From Fuerstiella sp. (GTDB taxonomy: Bacteria; Planctomycetota; Planctomycetia; Planctomycetales; Planctomycetaceae): 35,997 bases of DNA. The notes under the pieces were generated by a model, which was not told where the DNA came from, did not search any database, and saw only the letters and a list, made by a program, of their open reading frames with translations. The stretch's first letter is position 1, and every line of letters starts with the position of its first letter. The stretch is from assembly GCA_022843805.1 (NCBI GenBank), contig JALHMY010000098.1, forward strand, positions 1 to 35,997, read 5' to 3'. Below, piece after piece: positions 17,222-25,849 of this stretch. Position numbers and translations under genes: made by a program.

Positions 17222-18676
17222 ATGCAGTGCCCGAAACCAGTATTCGAACCGGACGTTCTGCCAGAGCTGCATAGGAATCGCAGGCAGTTTCTGAGCCGCT
17301 CACTGATGAGTTCCGGCGGCATGGCACTTGCCGCACTCGCAGCCGAAAGTCCTGCCAGGGCCAGTGGAGCTGTTCCGCACTTTACGCCGCGGGCAAAGCG
17401 GGTGATTTGTCTGTTTATGCACGGCGGCCCCTCTCAACTGGACCTGTTCGACTACAAACCGAAACTGAAGAAGCTGCATGGTCAGGAACTTCCTGCTTCA
17501 GTTCGAGGTGAGCAGCGGCTTACGGGCATGACCAGCGGTCAAAAGTCGCTGCCCATAACTTCGTCGATTTTTCGGTTTCGCCAGCATGGTGATTGCGGGA
17601 CATGGATGACCGAACTACTGCCGGAACTTGGCAGCGTGGCAGACGACATCTGTGTCATTCGCTCAATGCATACAGAAGCGATCAACCACGATCCCGCGAT
17701 TACACTGTTGCAGACCGGTCATCAACAGCCCGGTCGCCCCAGTTTTGGCGCGTGGGCGAGTTACGGTCTCGGGAACGAAAGCAGTAACCTGCCAGCCTTT
17801 CTGGTTATGATCTCCCGCGGCAGTGCAGCGCGGCCCGCAGACCCTCTGTATGCACGACTTTGGGGTTCCGGTTTTCTGCCAACGACCCACCAGGGTGTCA
17901 GCCTTCGGGGAAACGGTGACCCGGTTCTGTATTTGTCGAATCCAAACGGCGTCGATTCTGATACTCGCCGCGAACAGCTGGATGCGATCAACTCTCTGAA
18001 CAGACGTCATTTCGCACGTGAGCTGGATCCGGAGATTCAGACACGAATCGCTCAGTACGAACTGGCCTTCCGGATGCAGACTTCGGTCCCGGATCTGATT
18101 AGTCTTCAGAACGAAACAGAATCAACGCTCGACGATTATGGCCCGCAGGTACGTACACCCGGCACGTTTGCCGCCAACTGCCTGCTCGCGCGCCGAATGG
18201 CTGAACAGGGTGTACGATTTATTCAGCTGTACCACCGGGGATGGGATCAGCACTACAATCTTCCCAGTGACATTCGTTTGCAGTGTTCAGATATTGACCG
18301 GCCCTGCGCAGCACTGATTCGTGATCTGAAGCAAAGAGGAATGCTGGATGACACTCTGATTGTCTGGGGCGGCGAATTTGGCCGAACCACCTACAGTCAG
18401 GGAAAACTGGAAGCAGCCAACTATGGCCGGGATCACCACGGCGGCTGTTTCTCGATGTGGCTGGCAGGTGGAGGAATTCGGCCGGGTACTCAATATGGAG
18501 CGACCGATGAATTCTGCTACAACGTGATTCAGGACGGAGTCCACGTTCATGATCTGAATGCGACTTTGCTGCACCTGCTGGGGCTGAATCATGAACACCT
18601 GACTTATCGCTCAGAAGGCCGCGACTATCGACTGACCGATGTCTACGGGCAAATCGTGAACGGAATTCTTGCCTGA
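17222..18676 (+). CDS. DUF1501 family protein, Tat-type leader (copy 2)
   Basis: The 484-residue product has a twin-arginine-like leader (NRRQFLSRSLMSSGGMALA). DUF1501 landmarks follow: VICLFMHGGPSQLDLFDYKP, CVIRSMHTEAINHDPAIT, CLLARRMAEQGVRFIQLYH, WDQH, VWGGEFGRTTYSQG and NYGRDHHGGCFSMWLAGGG. I chose the ATG at 17222, preceded by AGGA with suitable spacing; the frame is open further upstream to 17114 but that would overlap the previous gene. It lies 50 bases after the PSCyt1 gene, and its TGA overlaps the ATG of the next gene (TGATG), so the three are almost certainly one operon. The protein probably works with the upstream heme protein, to which this family is commonly linked. Confidence 0.93.
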   Translation: MQCPKPVFEPDVLPELHRNRRQFLSRSLMSSGGMALAALAAESPARASGAVPHFTPRAKRVICLFMHGGPSQLDLFDYKPKLKKLHGQELPASVRGEQRLTGMTSGQKSLPITSSIFRFRQHGDCGTWMTELLPELGSVADDICVIRSMHTEAINHDPAITLLQTGHQQPGRPSFGAWASYGLGNESSNLPAFLVMISRGSAARPADPLYARLWGSGFLPTTHQGVSLRGNGDPVLYLSNPNGVDSDTRREQLDAINSLNRRHFARELDPEIQTRIAQYELAFRMQTSVPDLISLQNETESTLDDYGPQVRTPGTFAANCLLARRMAEQGVRFIQLYHRGWDQHYNLPSDIRLQCSDIDRPCAALIRDLKQRGMLDDTLIVWGGEFGRTTYSQGKLEAANYGRDHHGGCFSMWLAGGGIRPGTQYGATDEFCYNVIQDGVHVHDLNATLLHLLGLNHEHLTYRSEGRDYRLTDVYGQIVNGILA

Positions 18677-20280
18677 TGATATCTCAACTTCTCAGTACAC
18701 ACTACGACGCCGTTGTGATCGGCAGTGGTCATAATGGACTTGTTGCAGCCGCTTATCTGGCTGCAGCAGGCCAGTCTGTACTCATACTGGAACGCAGCCC
18801 GGTGGCTGGCGGAGCAACCACATCACAACAGGTATTTCCTGACTACGATGCCCGGCTTTCACGATATTCCTATCTGGTTTCACTGCTGCCTCAGCAGATC
18901 GTGGATGAATTGAAGCTGACTTTTGAAACCCGCCGACGACGCACTGCCTCCTTTACTCCATGGACGGACAAAAATGGTGTTCATCGAGGTCTGGTAATCT
19001 CCAACGCTGATGCGGAACGCTCGCGTGCATCAATGCGAGAACTTACGGGAGACAATTCCGCATGGAGCGACTATCAGCGTCTGCTGGAACTGGAATCGGT
19101 TATCGCTGGCATCGCCTGGCCGTCACTCCTGCATCCTCTGCAGCACCGCACTGAATTTCAATCCGGTCTGAAGAGCCGAAATGAACTGGAGGCATGGGAG
19201 GCGTTTATCGAGCGTCCTCTGGGAGAAACAATCGAACGTTTCGCTCAGAACGACATCCTGCGCGGCCTGCTGATGACTGATGGAAAAATTGGCGTCCTGA
19301 CTCACCCGCACGATGATTCCCTGCTTCAGAATCGATGCTTTCTTTATCACGTCATCGGCAATGGCACAGGTGAATGGCGAGTTCCCGTCGGCGGAATGGG
19401 AGCTCTTGCAAATGCGCTCATTCAACGCTGTCGGACGGCAGGAGTCGTGCTGCAGACAAATGCGGCAGCCGTCGCAATCCACCCGGGAGAAGCCCATCAT
19501 ACCGTCGTCTTTCATCACGATGACCGACTTCAGCAGGTAGATGCAACTCGAGTCCTTGTGAATGCGGGACCTCGCACGTTCGCCCGCCTGCTGAACCAGT
19601 CATGGAACCCGACATCCGCCGATGAAGGTTCCGTCATCAAGATGAATATGCTGCTGCATCGGCTGCCGGAAGTCAGGGCTGGCGGAGTGACCTCGAACGA
19701 AGCATTCACCGGCTCGTTTCATGTCGATGAAGGATATGAGCAAATGCAGGCGTCTTTCCGAACCGCCTCTGCCGGTCAGATACCGGAACCTGCTCCGGCG
19801 GAAATGTATTGCCACACTCTGACCGACAGTTCCATCTTATCCCCGGAACTTCAGGCAAAGGGATACCATACTCTGACACTTTTTGGCCTGGACATGCCGT
19901 ACCGCCTGTTTCGCGAGAACCACGATGAACGTCTCAATCGGGTGCAGCAGATCTACATTGATGCTCTCGACAGAATCTGCAGGGAACCATTTATGAATTG
20001 TGTGGCGACCGATCGTGATGGTCGCCCCTGTATCGAGATTCACAGTCCGCAGCAGCTGGAAGCAGAACTTGATCTGGACCTCGGTAACATCTTTCACAAA
20101 TCGCTGGCATGGTTCTTCACCGATGACTGGGAACAGGCCGGCAAATGGGGTGTGGAAACGCATTTTCCACGAATCTACCGCGCAGGATCATCAGCGCACA
20201 GGGGCGGTGCTGTGAGCGGTATTCCCGGTCGAAATGCTGCCATGTGTATTCTGGATGAGATTGAGATCAAGATGCGATGA
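18676..20280 (+). CDS. CrtI/PYROXD2-like FAD-dependent oxidoreductase
   Basis: The 534-residue protein has an N-terminal FAD-binding Rossmann motif (VVIGSGHNGLVAAAYLAAAG, then VLILERSPVAGGATTS). The C-terminal family motif is SSAHRGGAVSGIPGRNAAM, as in phytoene-desaturase-like enzymes and the PYROXD2 group. There is no leader peptide, so it should be cytoplasmic. The ATG overlaps the DUF1501 stop codon (TGATG at 18674-18678), indicating translational coupling. No other carotenoid genes (crtB, crtE) are nearby, so a carotenoid role is not supported and the substrate is unknown. Its position behind exported PSCyt1 and DUF1501 genes is unusual, since it is the only apparently cytoplasmic enzyme in the operon. 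Confidence 0.88.
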   Translation: MISQLLSTHYDAVVIGSGHNGLVAAAYLAAAGQSVLILERSPVAGGATTSQQVFPDYDARLSRYSYLVSLLPQQIVDELKLTFETRRRRTASFTPWTDKNGVHRGLVISNADAERSRASMRELTGDNSAWSDYQRLLELESVIAGIAWPSLLHPLQHRTEFQSGLKSRNELEAWEAFIERPLGETIERFAQNDILRGLLMTDGKIGVLTHPHDDSLLQNRCFLYHVIGNGTGEWRVPVGGMGALANALIQRCRTAGVVLQTNAAAVAIHPGEAHHTVVFHHDDRLQQVDATRVLVNAGPRTFARLLNQSWNPTSADEGSVIKMNMLLHRLPEVRAGGVTSNEAFTGSFHVDEGYEQMQASFRTASAGQIPEPAPAEMYCHTLTDSSILSPELQAKGYHTLTLFGLDMPYRLFRENHDERLNRVQQIYIDALDRICREPFMNCVATDRDGRPCIEIHSPQQLEAELDLDLGNIFHKSLAWFFTDDWEQAGKWGVETHFPRIYRAGSSAHRGGAVSGIPGRNAAMCILDEIEIKMR

Positions 20281-20386
20281 AAGACACTCGACGATCGACC
20301 TGACCCCTGTTAAACCGCGTTCACAATCAGGTGTGTTTTCTCCGAACGGACAGGCTGGAAGCGGTCCGTAATCAGGAACTTCGGCG

Positions 20387-23050
20387 ATGTTTCGTTATGC
20401 GGTTACGATCTTTGTCAGTGCCTTTCTGCTGTTTCAGGTCCAGCCCCTTATTGGCCGCTATATTCTTCCGTGGTTCGGCGGAGGACCATCAGTCTGGACC
20501 ACCTGCATGCTGTTTTTTCAGATGCTCCTGCTGGCCGGATATCTGTACGCTCACTGGATCAGTGAGAAACTGAATGTGCGCAGGCAGGTCCTGCTGCACG
20601 CCAGTCTGCTGGCCGCATCTCTCCTGCTCCTTCCCATTGCTCCCTCAGATTCCTGGAAACCTGTTTCAGGTCAGTCACCTTCGCTCCAGATACTTCTTCT
20701 GCTGCTGGCCAGTGTCGGCGGTCCTTACTTTCTGCTGTCGTCAACCGGACCACTTATGCAGCGATGGTTCAGTCGAACGTCGGCTGGCCAGTCTCCATAT
20801 CGACTGTATTCGCTGTCCAATATCGGATCTCTGCTGGCGCTGCTGAGCTACCCTGTCCTGTTCGAACCATGGCTGCAGTTACGGCAGCAGGTATTCTCCT
20901 GGTCTGTGTTATATGTTGTTTATGTGGCTGGCGCAATCTGGTGCGCAGCTCGCCTTTGGACATACACGCTGGTTGATGCTGCTGACACAGCAACCAATAT
21001 TGCCCAGGCCGACGCAGCTCAGCCAGCGACCGGGGAAGAGCCAGCTGTTCCCCCAACGTTATCTCGTCTGCTGCTGTGGCTGGGTTTATCAGGCTTTGCG
21101 TCGGCGATGCTTCTGGCCACAACCAATCAGCTTTGTATTGATGTGGCAACGGTTCCATTTCTTTGGATTCTTCCGCTGGGACTATACCTGCTGACATTCA
21201 TCGTCTGTTTTGACAATCCTCGCTGGTATGACCGTCGCGTCTTTGGCATTGTGCTGGCGGCCTGTGCTCCTGCGGTCTGTCGGTTACTCGCTCGACACGT
21301 GGAAGTCGCGATCTCTGACCAGATCTTCGTATATTCTGCAGCATTGTTTGCCTGCTGCATGACATGCCACGGGGAACTTGTTGCCTGTCGACCCCATCCA
21401 AAGTTTCTTACGAAGTTTTACGTGGCAGTTTCTGCCGGAGGTGCCCTGGGTGGCTTGTTCGTTGCCATCGTGGCCACTCATTTTTTTAACGGCTACTGGG
21501 AATACCACATCAGCCTCGTCGGTTGCTGCCTGATGACACTGATCGCATGGTGTGCAGGACAAGTCTGGCTGAAGCAGCTTTCCCCGGCGTTCTGCATATG
21601 GACACTTGCAGTGGCTATTCAGCTGTCATCCGTCTGGTATCTGATATACCGAACTGATGCCGCCATCCTGCAGGACGCTGACCGCACTGTGTTCTTTGGA
21701 GTTTATGGAATCCTGCAGGCGATCGGACTGATGCTGACCGCATCATCCGAAAAGCGAAACCACAGGCCGTACCTGTTCTGGGCTGCGATGGCAATCGTAC
21801 AGACCGTCTGGCTGAATGGCTACGCGGTCTGGCAGTTTCCGCAGCTGGTCTCACTTACAGAACACATCTTCGTTTCACTGGGAGCGATCGTCCCGGCTGC
21901 CATCTCGTGCCTTCTGTACCGAATCATTCAAAAACTGACGGATCGTACAGCGCAGCGAGTGTTGTTCGGTGGTCTTGCAATCCTGGCCGCGCTGATCATC
22001 ACCGCGGTCTGGTACGCTCAGTGGTTTGTCAGCTGGCAGATCGTTTCTCTGGCAATTGTGCTCGTGGCTGCCATTCTTCTGGAATGGGGTTCAGCCGCTT
22101 TCGGTGGTCCTGAACATACTTCTCCCGGAATGTGGTTCTGGATGCCAGGCTGCATCCTTGTTTTTGTTCTGGGCACGCAACTGACGGAAATCATACGGGG
22201 CAACGACAGAAGTTCCGTGTTCACCACCCGAAATTTCTATGGGGTCCTGAGAGTTCGTAATGACACAGTCTATGGCAGAGAGGACGATGGAATCACGGCA
22301 AAGTTCTCACTGACGCACGGCCAGATTCAGCATGGATTTCAGTTTGTGGACGATTACTGGAAAGAACAGCCAACAACCTACTACGGCCCAAACAGTGGAG
22401 TGGGTCTGGCAATTCGAGCGTGTCGCACAATCGCCGGAGCCACCGATCAGCATCCGCTCCGAGTTGGAATTGTCGGCCTTGGCACCGGAACCATTGCGTC
22501 CTACGGCATGCCGGGAGATTACTTTCAGTTCTACGAAATCAATCCGGCCGTTCTGGCTCTTTCCGATACTTACTTCTCGTACCTTCGCGACTCGAAGGCG
22601 GAAACGAAAGTCACAATCGGTGATGCAAGAATCGTTATGGAACGAGAACTGGCCGAAGGTCAGAGCCAGCAGTTTGACGTTCTGGCCATTGATGCTTTCA
22701 GCAGTGATGCGATTCCGGTTCACCTGCTGACGTCTGAATGTGGAGAGATCTATAAACGACACCTGAGACCAGGCGGAGTGCTGGCCGTTCACATTTCAAA
22801 TCGATTTCTTGATCTGAACCCGGTGGCGCGAGGACTGGGCGAACATCTCGGCTGGCAGGCATTCAAAATCGATGACAAGAACGATGACGAGACCGGGGTC
22901 TACAGTTCCACATGGATTCTGCTGACTTCCAGCGAGGCATTTGCCAATGACCCCGAGGTCACGCAGTCACACGATCCCTGGCAGGAAAACGAAAAGATAC
23001 TCAATTGGACAGACGACTATTCCGGGCTCTGGCGAGTATTGTCATTTTGA
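20387..23050 (+). CDS. Polytopic membrane protein fused to a spermidine-synthase-like domain
   Basis: The 887-residue protein combines a large hydrophobic N-terminal part (about residues 1-600, twelve or more likely transmembrane segments, starting AVTIFVSAFLLFQVQPLIGR) with a C-terminal SpeE-like Rossmann methyltransferase fold (about 620-880). The latter shows the nucleotide-binding glycine motif VGIVGLGTGTIASYG near 690-704, FYEINPAV, IGDARIVM and DAFSSDAIPVHLL. In true spermidine synthases the catalytic region is normally DSSDP; here it is DAFSSDAIP, so aminopropyl transfer is doubtful. This architecture is widespread and usually annotated as fused MFS/spermidine synthase, of unknown function. 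It follows the oxidoreductase gene by 106 bases on the same strand, so it could be the last gene of the operon or have its own promoter. Confidence 0.88.
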   Translation: MFRYAVTIFVSAFLLFQVQPLIGRYILPWFGGGPSVWTTCMLFFQMLLLAGYLYAHWISEKLNVRRQVLLHASLLAASLLLLPIAPSDSWKPVSGQSPSLQILLLLLASVGGPYFLLSSTGPLMQRWFSRTSAGQSPYRLYSLSNIGSLLALLSYPVLFEPWLQLRQQVFSWSVLYVVYVAGAIWCAARLWTYTLVDAADTATNIAQADAAQPATGEEPAVPPTLSRLLLWLGLSGFASAMLLATTNQLCIDVATVPFLWILPLGLYLLTFIVCFDNPRWYDRRVFGIVLAACAPAVCRLLARHVEVAISDQIFVYSAALFACCMTCHGELVACRPHPKFLTKFYVAVSAGGALGGLFVAIVATHFFNGYWEYHISLVGCCLMTLIAWCAGQVWLKQLSPAFCIWTLAVAIQLSSVWYLIYRTDAAILQDADRTVFFGVYGILQAIGLMLTASSEKRNHRPYLFWAAMAIVQTVWLNGYAVWQFPQLVSLTEHIFVSLGAIVPAAISCLLYRIIQKLTDRTAQRVLFGGLAILAALIITAVWYAQWFVSWQIVSLAIVLVAAILLEWGSAAFGGPEHTSPGMWFWMPGCILVFVLGTQLTEIIRGNDRSSVFTTRNFYGVLRVRNDTVYGREDDGITAKFSLTHGQIQHGFQFVDDYWKEQPTTYYGPNSGVGLAIRACRTIAGATDQHPLRVGIVGLGTGTIASYGMPGDYFQFYEINPAVLALSDTYFSYLRDSKAETKVTIGDARIVMERELAEGQSQQFDVLAIDAFSSDAIPVHLLTSECGEIYKRHLRPGGVLAVHISNRFLDLNPVARGLGEHLGWQAFKIDDKNDDETGVYSSTWILLTSSEAFANDPEVTQSHDPWQENEKILNWTDDYSGLWRVLSF

Positions 23051-23157
23051 GGATCATCCAGCGACTTTGCAACCGGCAGAAAGAGACTCTCGCTCCCTTC
23101 GTTCACTCGATGAGGTCGTCCGGAACGAAGGTTGACCCACGCGATCGCCCCACGCAG

Positions 23158-23178
23158 GCGAGTCTCTCCGAGACTCGC
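23158..23178. repeat. CTC-GGA-GAG hairpin, copy 2 (inverted)
   Basis: This is the exact reverse complement of the hairpin at 10661-10681: arms GCGAGTCTC and GAGACTCGC around a TCC loop. Confidence 0.75.
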
Positions 23179-23187
23179 GAATCCCGA

Positions 23188-23202
23188 CGTCTCGGAGAGA
23201 CG
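23188..23202. repeat. CTC-GGA-GAG hairpin, copy 3 (shorter stem)
   Basis: Arms CGTCTC and GAGACG pair around a GGA loop, 9 bases after copy 2 and in the opposite orientation. The outer stem differs from copies 1 and 2 but remains paired. The sequence continues as CCGCTACGTGG. Confidence 0.7.
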
Positions 23203-23420
23203 CCGCTACGTGGCTGAGTTACGTCACCTGAAACATACTGGAACGCTGGAGTTCACTGGTAGCTGAAGCACCGGGAGGGCGAGGCTCCTGCCGAGCCGAT
23301 CACTCGCCAGAAATGATCCCCAGGAGATCCGAAACAACCAACAAAGCCAATCAAAACAAAGGCCAGCAGTCACCCGTTCAGATTCCAGAAAAATAATTCC
23401 CAGCTGGCCCTTTACAGAAG

Positions 23421-23464
23421 AGCCCAAAGGGGTCGAAAAGCCCAAAGGGAAGAGCCCAAAGGGG
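23421..23464 (-). repeat. Three AGCCCAAAGGG words at the RAYT 3' edge
   Basis: AGCCCAAAGGG occurs at 23421-23431, 23439-23449 and 23453-23463, the last running into GGGGTCAGGTC directly after the transposase stop codon. Short repeats of this kind flank REP-associated transposases. On the minus strand they read CCCTTTGGGCT. Confidence 0.6.
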
Positions 23465-23471
23465 TCAGGTC

Positions 23472-23636
23472 TCATTCTTTGTCATTCTTTGGTCTTCCCC
23501 GTGGTCGTGTTGTGGATTCAAGCCCAGGACGGACGGCACTGCTCCTGATCCATTGAGCATCACCAAACGGGAGTCTACGTTTGACGCTGTTCCGCAACGA
23601 TTGCAGCTCGGCGTCTGTCTCGACTTTGTTCACCCA
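23472..23636 (-). pseudogene. C-terminal end of a REP-associated (Y1/RAYT) transposase
   Basis: The minus strand reads WVNKVETDAELQSLRNSVKR, then PFGDAQW, then GLESTTRPRGRPKNDKE and a stop. This is the typical tail of REP-associated tyrosine transposases (usual pattern: LR.SV.RG.PFGD..W, then GLESTLRPRGRPRK). The HUH and catalytic tyrosine part is absent, so the gene is only a 3' remnant. GGGGTCAGGTC (23461-23471) directly follows the stop codon and is a common neighbour of such genes. Confidence 0.75.
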
Positions 23637-23640
23637 CGAA

Positions 23641-23826
23641 CTTCCCATTCGTCGGGCGAGCACCAACTCCGACCCGGACAAACCGCCGGAACTGAGTGAC
23701 CTGCTCCCGGATGCCTGGCTGAAAGCTTACTCCGAACACCGTTGGGAAATTGACGACATCCGCAAAGTGGAGCGAGACCGGTCTCGACAACAGAAGATCA
23801 GCAAGCGACCTGCCCAGGGCTCATAA
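23641..23826 (+). pseudogene. Possible orphan C-terminal coding fragment
   Basis: An open frame reads DPDKPPELSDLLPDAWLKAY followed by a charged tail (IDDIRKVERDRSRQQK) and ends in TAA at 23824-23826. The composition is protein-like, but there is no credible start and no family I know. It starts where the transposase remnant ends, so it could be a fragment of another mobile gene. Confidence 0.25.
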
Positions 23827-23926
23827 AACGGCCCTGCGGTTCGCCGTGCGCTTACGTTGTTGAAAAAAAGGATCTAAGCAGGTATGGCAACGTGATGTAC
23901 GTCATAGGTCGTCGAGGCGTTTTTTT

Positions 23927-23957
23927 ACCACAGATTACACAGACGGCCATGGCTGAA
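23927..23957. repeat. Dispersed ACCACAGAT repeat, copy 2
   Basis: It starts ACCACAGATTACACAGA and ends ATGGCTGAA, 24 of 31 bases identical to 10510-10540. It follows a run of seven Ts. Confidence 0.55.
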
Positions 23958-24110
23958 TCGTGACCCATTGTTGAAGATGGCGGCGATTCCCGGTGACGAC
24001 AGTGGCCTGAATCGGTTCCCGGACAGATTTCCGATCATGAGCCAGTAGCCCAGGCGAGCCCGTATCAGGCAGCAGAGTATTTGGCATTGGATGCAGACTG
24101 GGGAATCAGA

Positions 24111-24236
24111 TCAGAGTAAATCAGGCACACGGAACTCCAGCCCCTCATCTCGGTCGAGAGCCAGTCGCAAACAGTCTGCGTCCTCGTCGGAAAGTTGTGC
24201 GTCCTCCTGAGTCCATTGTTCAAACAGAGGTTTCAA
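24111..24236 (-). CDS. Possible 41-residue ORF overlapping the DUF1501 stop
   Basis: A TTG at 24236 overlaps the DUF1501 stop codon (TTGA, 24236-24233) and opens a 41-codon frame ending in TGA at 24113-24111. The product would read LKPLFEQWTQEDAQLSDED... and end GLEFRVPDLL. It is acidic and looks helical and coding-like. The 4-base overlap is typical of translational coupling. No family is recognised; it could be a small partner protein, the start of a truncated gene, or chance. Confidence 0.35.
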   Translation of the reverse strand: MKPLFEQWTQEDAQLSDEDADCLRLALDRDEGLEFRVPDLL

Positions 24237-25690
24237 AAGAGCGATGTCACGGGCTGGCCGCTGGTCACTTTTACCGGCCGCCCCGTCTGATCTGGAATCG
24301 TCAGGTCCGGATCGATCCCGAATGCATGCAGTATCGTCGCGGAGAAATCGTCCGGAGTGACCGGTGCATCCCTGACCCAGGCACCCTGAGCGTCACTTGA
24401 TCCCCAGATACTTCCGCCCTGCACTCCTCCGCCCGCAAGCAACTGAGTATAACAGTGTGCCCAGTGATCACGGCCGGCAGTGGCATTGATCTTTGGCGTG
24501 CGTCCGAATTCTCCTGATACCGCCACGAGCGTCTCTGCCAGCAGTCCCCGGTCCGTCATATCCTCAAGCAGTGCCGAAAAGGACTGATCAAATGAGGGAG
24601 TGCAATAACGATGCGTCAGCTGCTGCCGGCCAGTCAGTTGTCCATCGATACCACAGACATCGTTTGGCACCCCATGATTGTCCCAAAGGTTAAACTGGCA
24701 GCCCTTGCTGTCAAAGAACGTCCAAAAAACGTTGACGAATCGAACACCCGACTCCACCAAACGGCGAGCCATCAGAAGGCTCTGGCCGTATTCGTTGCGT
24801 CCATAGCGATCTCGAATCTCAGATGATTCGTGCTCCAGACGGAACGCATTTCGCGTCATCGGAGATGACAGTAAACCATACGCCTGCTCAAACATCTCTT
24901 CCGAGCGGCTCGTTGACACGGCATCCGTGCCGCCCGCCAGAACACGACGCAGCGACTTTCTGGAAGTGAGCCGCTGAGGATCAACATCTTCCGGCAGTTC
25001 CAGTGCTCCAATTCTGAGAGGAGCGTCAGAAAGTGAACCTTTTCGTTCCTTATCAAAAGTCAGCGGATCAAAGGATGTCCCCAGAAATCCGGCGGACTGA
25101 CCTTTGTAGGCAGGAGAACCCGTTTCGAAGTGCCGCGGAAGAATGACCCATGCGGGCAGCGGCCCCGAATTCCCCAATAGCTTCTGCAGAATAGCGCCCA
25201 GTCCCGGATGATCCTGTCGATCGACATAGAACTGCCCAGGCAATGGAGGTCGCTGGCCAAGCAGAGTATGAACAATGGCTCCCACATGATCGTTGTTGTC
25301 GTGGGTCATCGACCTGATCAATGCAAGCTTATCCGCATGTCGGGCAACTTTCGGAATTAACTCTCCAAACACTGTTCCTGGCACACTCGTCTGGATCGGC
25401 CGAAATTCGCTCCGAACGCCGACAGGCGCATCCGGCTTCATATCCCACAAATCCGGCTGAGACGGGCCGCCACATAAGAAGATTGAAATGCAGCTCTTTG
25501 CCAATGCGGAACGACGCGATGCCGAATCAGCCACCGCAATCCCGCTGTTCAGGAACTGAGCCATACCTAAGGCAGACGCAGCTATTCCGGAACCACCACC
25601 GCCCGACAGAGCTGACATGGCCAGCCACTGACGGCGTGAAACCAGAGACTGCGCTGCGCCCGTCACTGCAGCCGGAAACAGGCTAACCAT
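24233..25690 (-). CDS. DUF1501 family protein, Tat-type leader (copy 3)
   Basis: The 485-residue product has a twin-arginine-like leader (VSRRQWLAMSALSGGGGSG). The DUF1501 signatures follow: ISIFLCGGPSQPDLWDMKPD, LIRSMTHDNNDHVGAIVHT, SLLMARRLVESGVRFVNVFW, WDNHG, VAVSGEFGRTPKIN and AGRDHWAHCYTQLLAGGG. The start at 25690 has a good AGAGG ribosome binding site 7 bases upstream; the frame is open 12 codons further. It lies 159 bases downstream of the giant heme protein on the same strand, so the two probably form a unit. Pairing of a DUF1501 protein with a multiheme protein is seen here for the third time in this window. Confidence 0.93.
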   Translation of the reverse strand: MVSLFPAAVTGAAQSLVSRRQWLAMSALSGGGGSGIAASALGMAQFLNSGIAVADSASRRSALAKSCISIFLCGGPSQPDLWDMKPDAPVGVRSEFRPIQTSVPGTVFGELIPKVARHADKLALIRSMTHDNNDHVGAIVHTLLGQRPPLPGQFYVDRQDHPGLGAILQKLLGNSGPLPAWVILPRHFETGSPAYKGQSAGFLGTSFDPLTFDKERKGSLSDAPLRIGALELPEDVDPQRLTSRKSLRRVLAGGTDAVSTSRSEEMFEQAYGLLSSPMTRNAFRLEHESSEIRDRYGRNEYGQSLLMARRLVESGVRFVNVFWTFFDSKGCQFNLWDNHGVPNDVCGIDGQLTGRQQLTHRYCTPSFDQSFSALLEDMTDRGLLAETLVAVSGEFGRTPKINATAGRDHWAHCYTQLLAGGGVQGGSIWGSSDAQGAWVRDAPVTPDDFSATILHAFGIDPDLTIPDQTGRPVKVTSGQPVTSLF

Positions 25691-25767
25691 GAGTATGCCT
25701 CTCGCAGAAACAATCTGAACAAACAAGACCTGATCATTGTCATCGTCCCACGTGCCATCGCAACATA

Positions 25768-25797
25768 TTTATGCAGAATGGCTTTATGCAGAATGGC
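25768..25797. repeat. 15-base tandem duplication
   Basis: TTTATGCAGAATGGC occurs twice without a gap (25768-25782 and 25783-25797), between the giant heme gene and the DUF1501 gene. It looks like a recent slippage or a doubled binding site. Confidence 0.7.
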
Positions 25798-25849
25798 CGA
25801 CGGGCTCGTTCGAATTCTCCGACTTCAGGCCAGTCCCTTTTTGTCATTG

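Larger units (their letters stand above)
23051..24110. other. Repeat-rich scar region
   Basis: This 1.06-kb gap has no intact gene. In order it contains two CTC-GGA-GAG hairpins (23158-23202), a GC-rich stem (GGCTC at 23283-23287, GAGCC at 23293-23297), three copies of an AGCCCAAAGGG word (23421-23464), the C-terminal end of a RAYT-type transposase (23472-23636, -), a possible orphan coding fragment (about 23640-23826, +) and an ACCACAGAT repeat (23927-23957). It looks like repeated insertion and decay. Confidence 0.7.
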
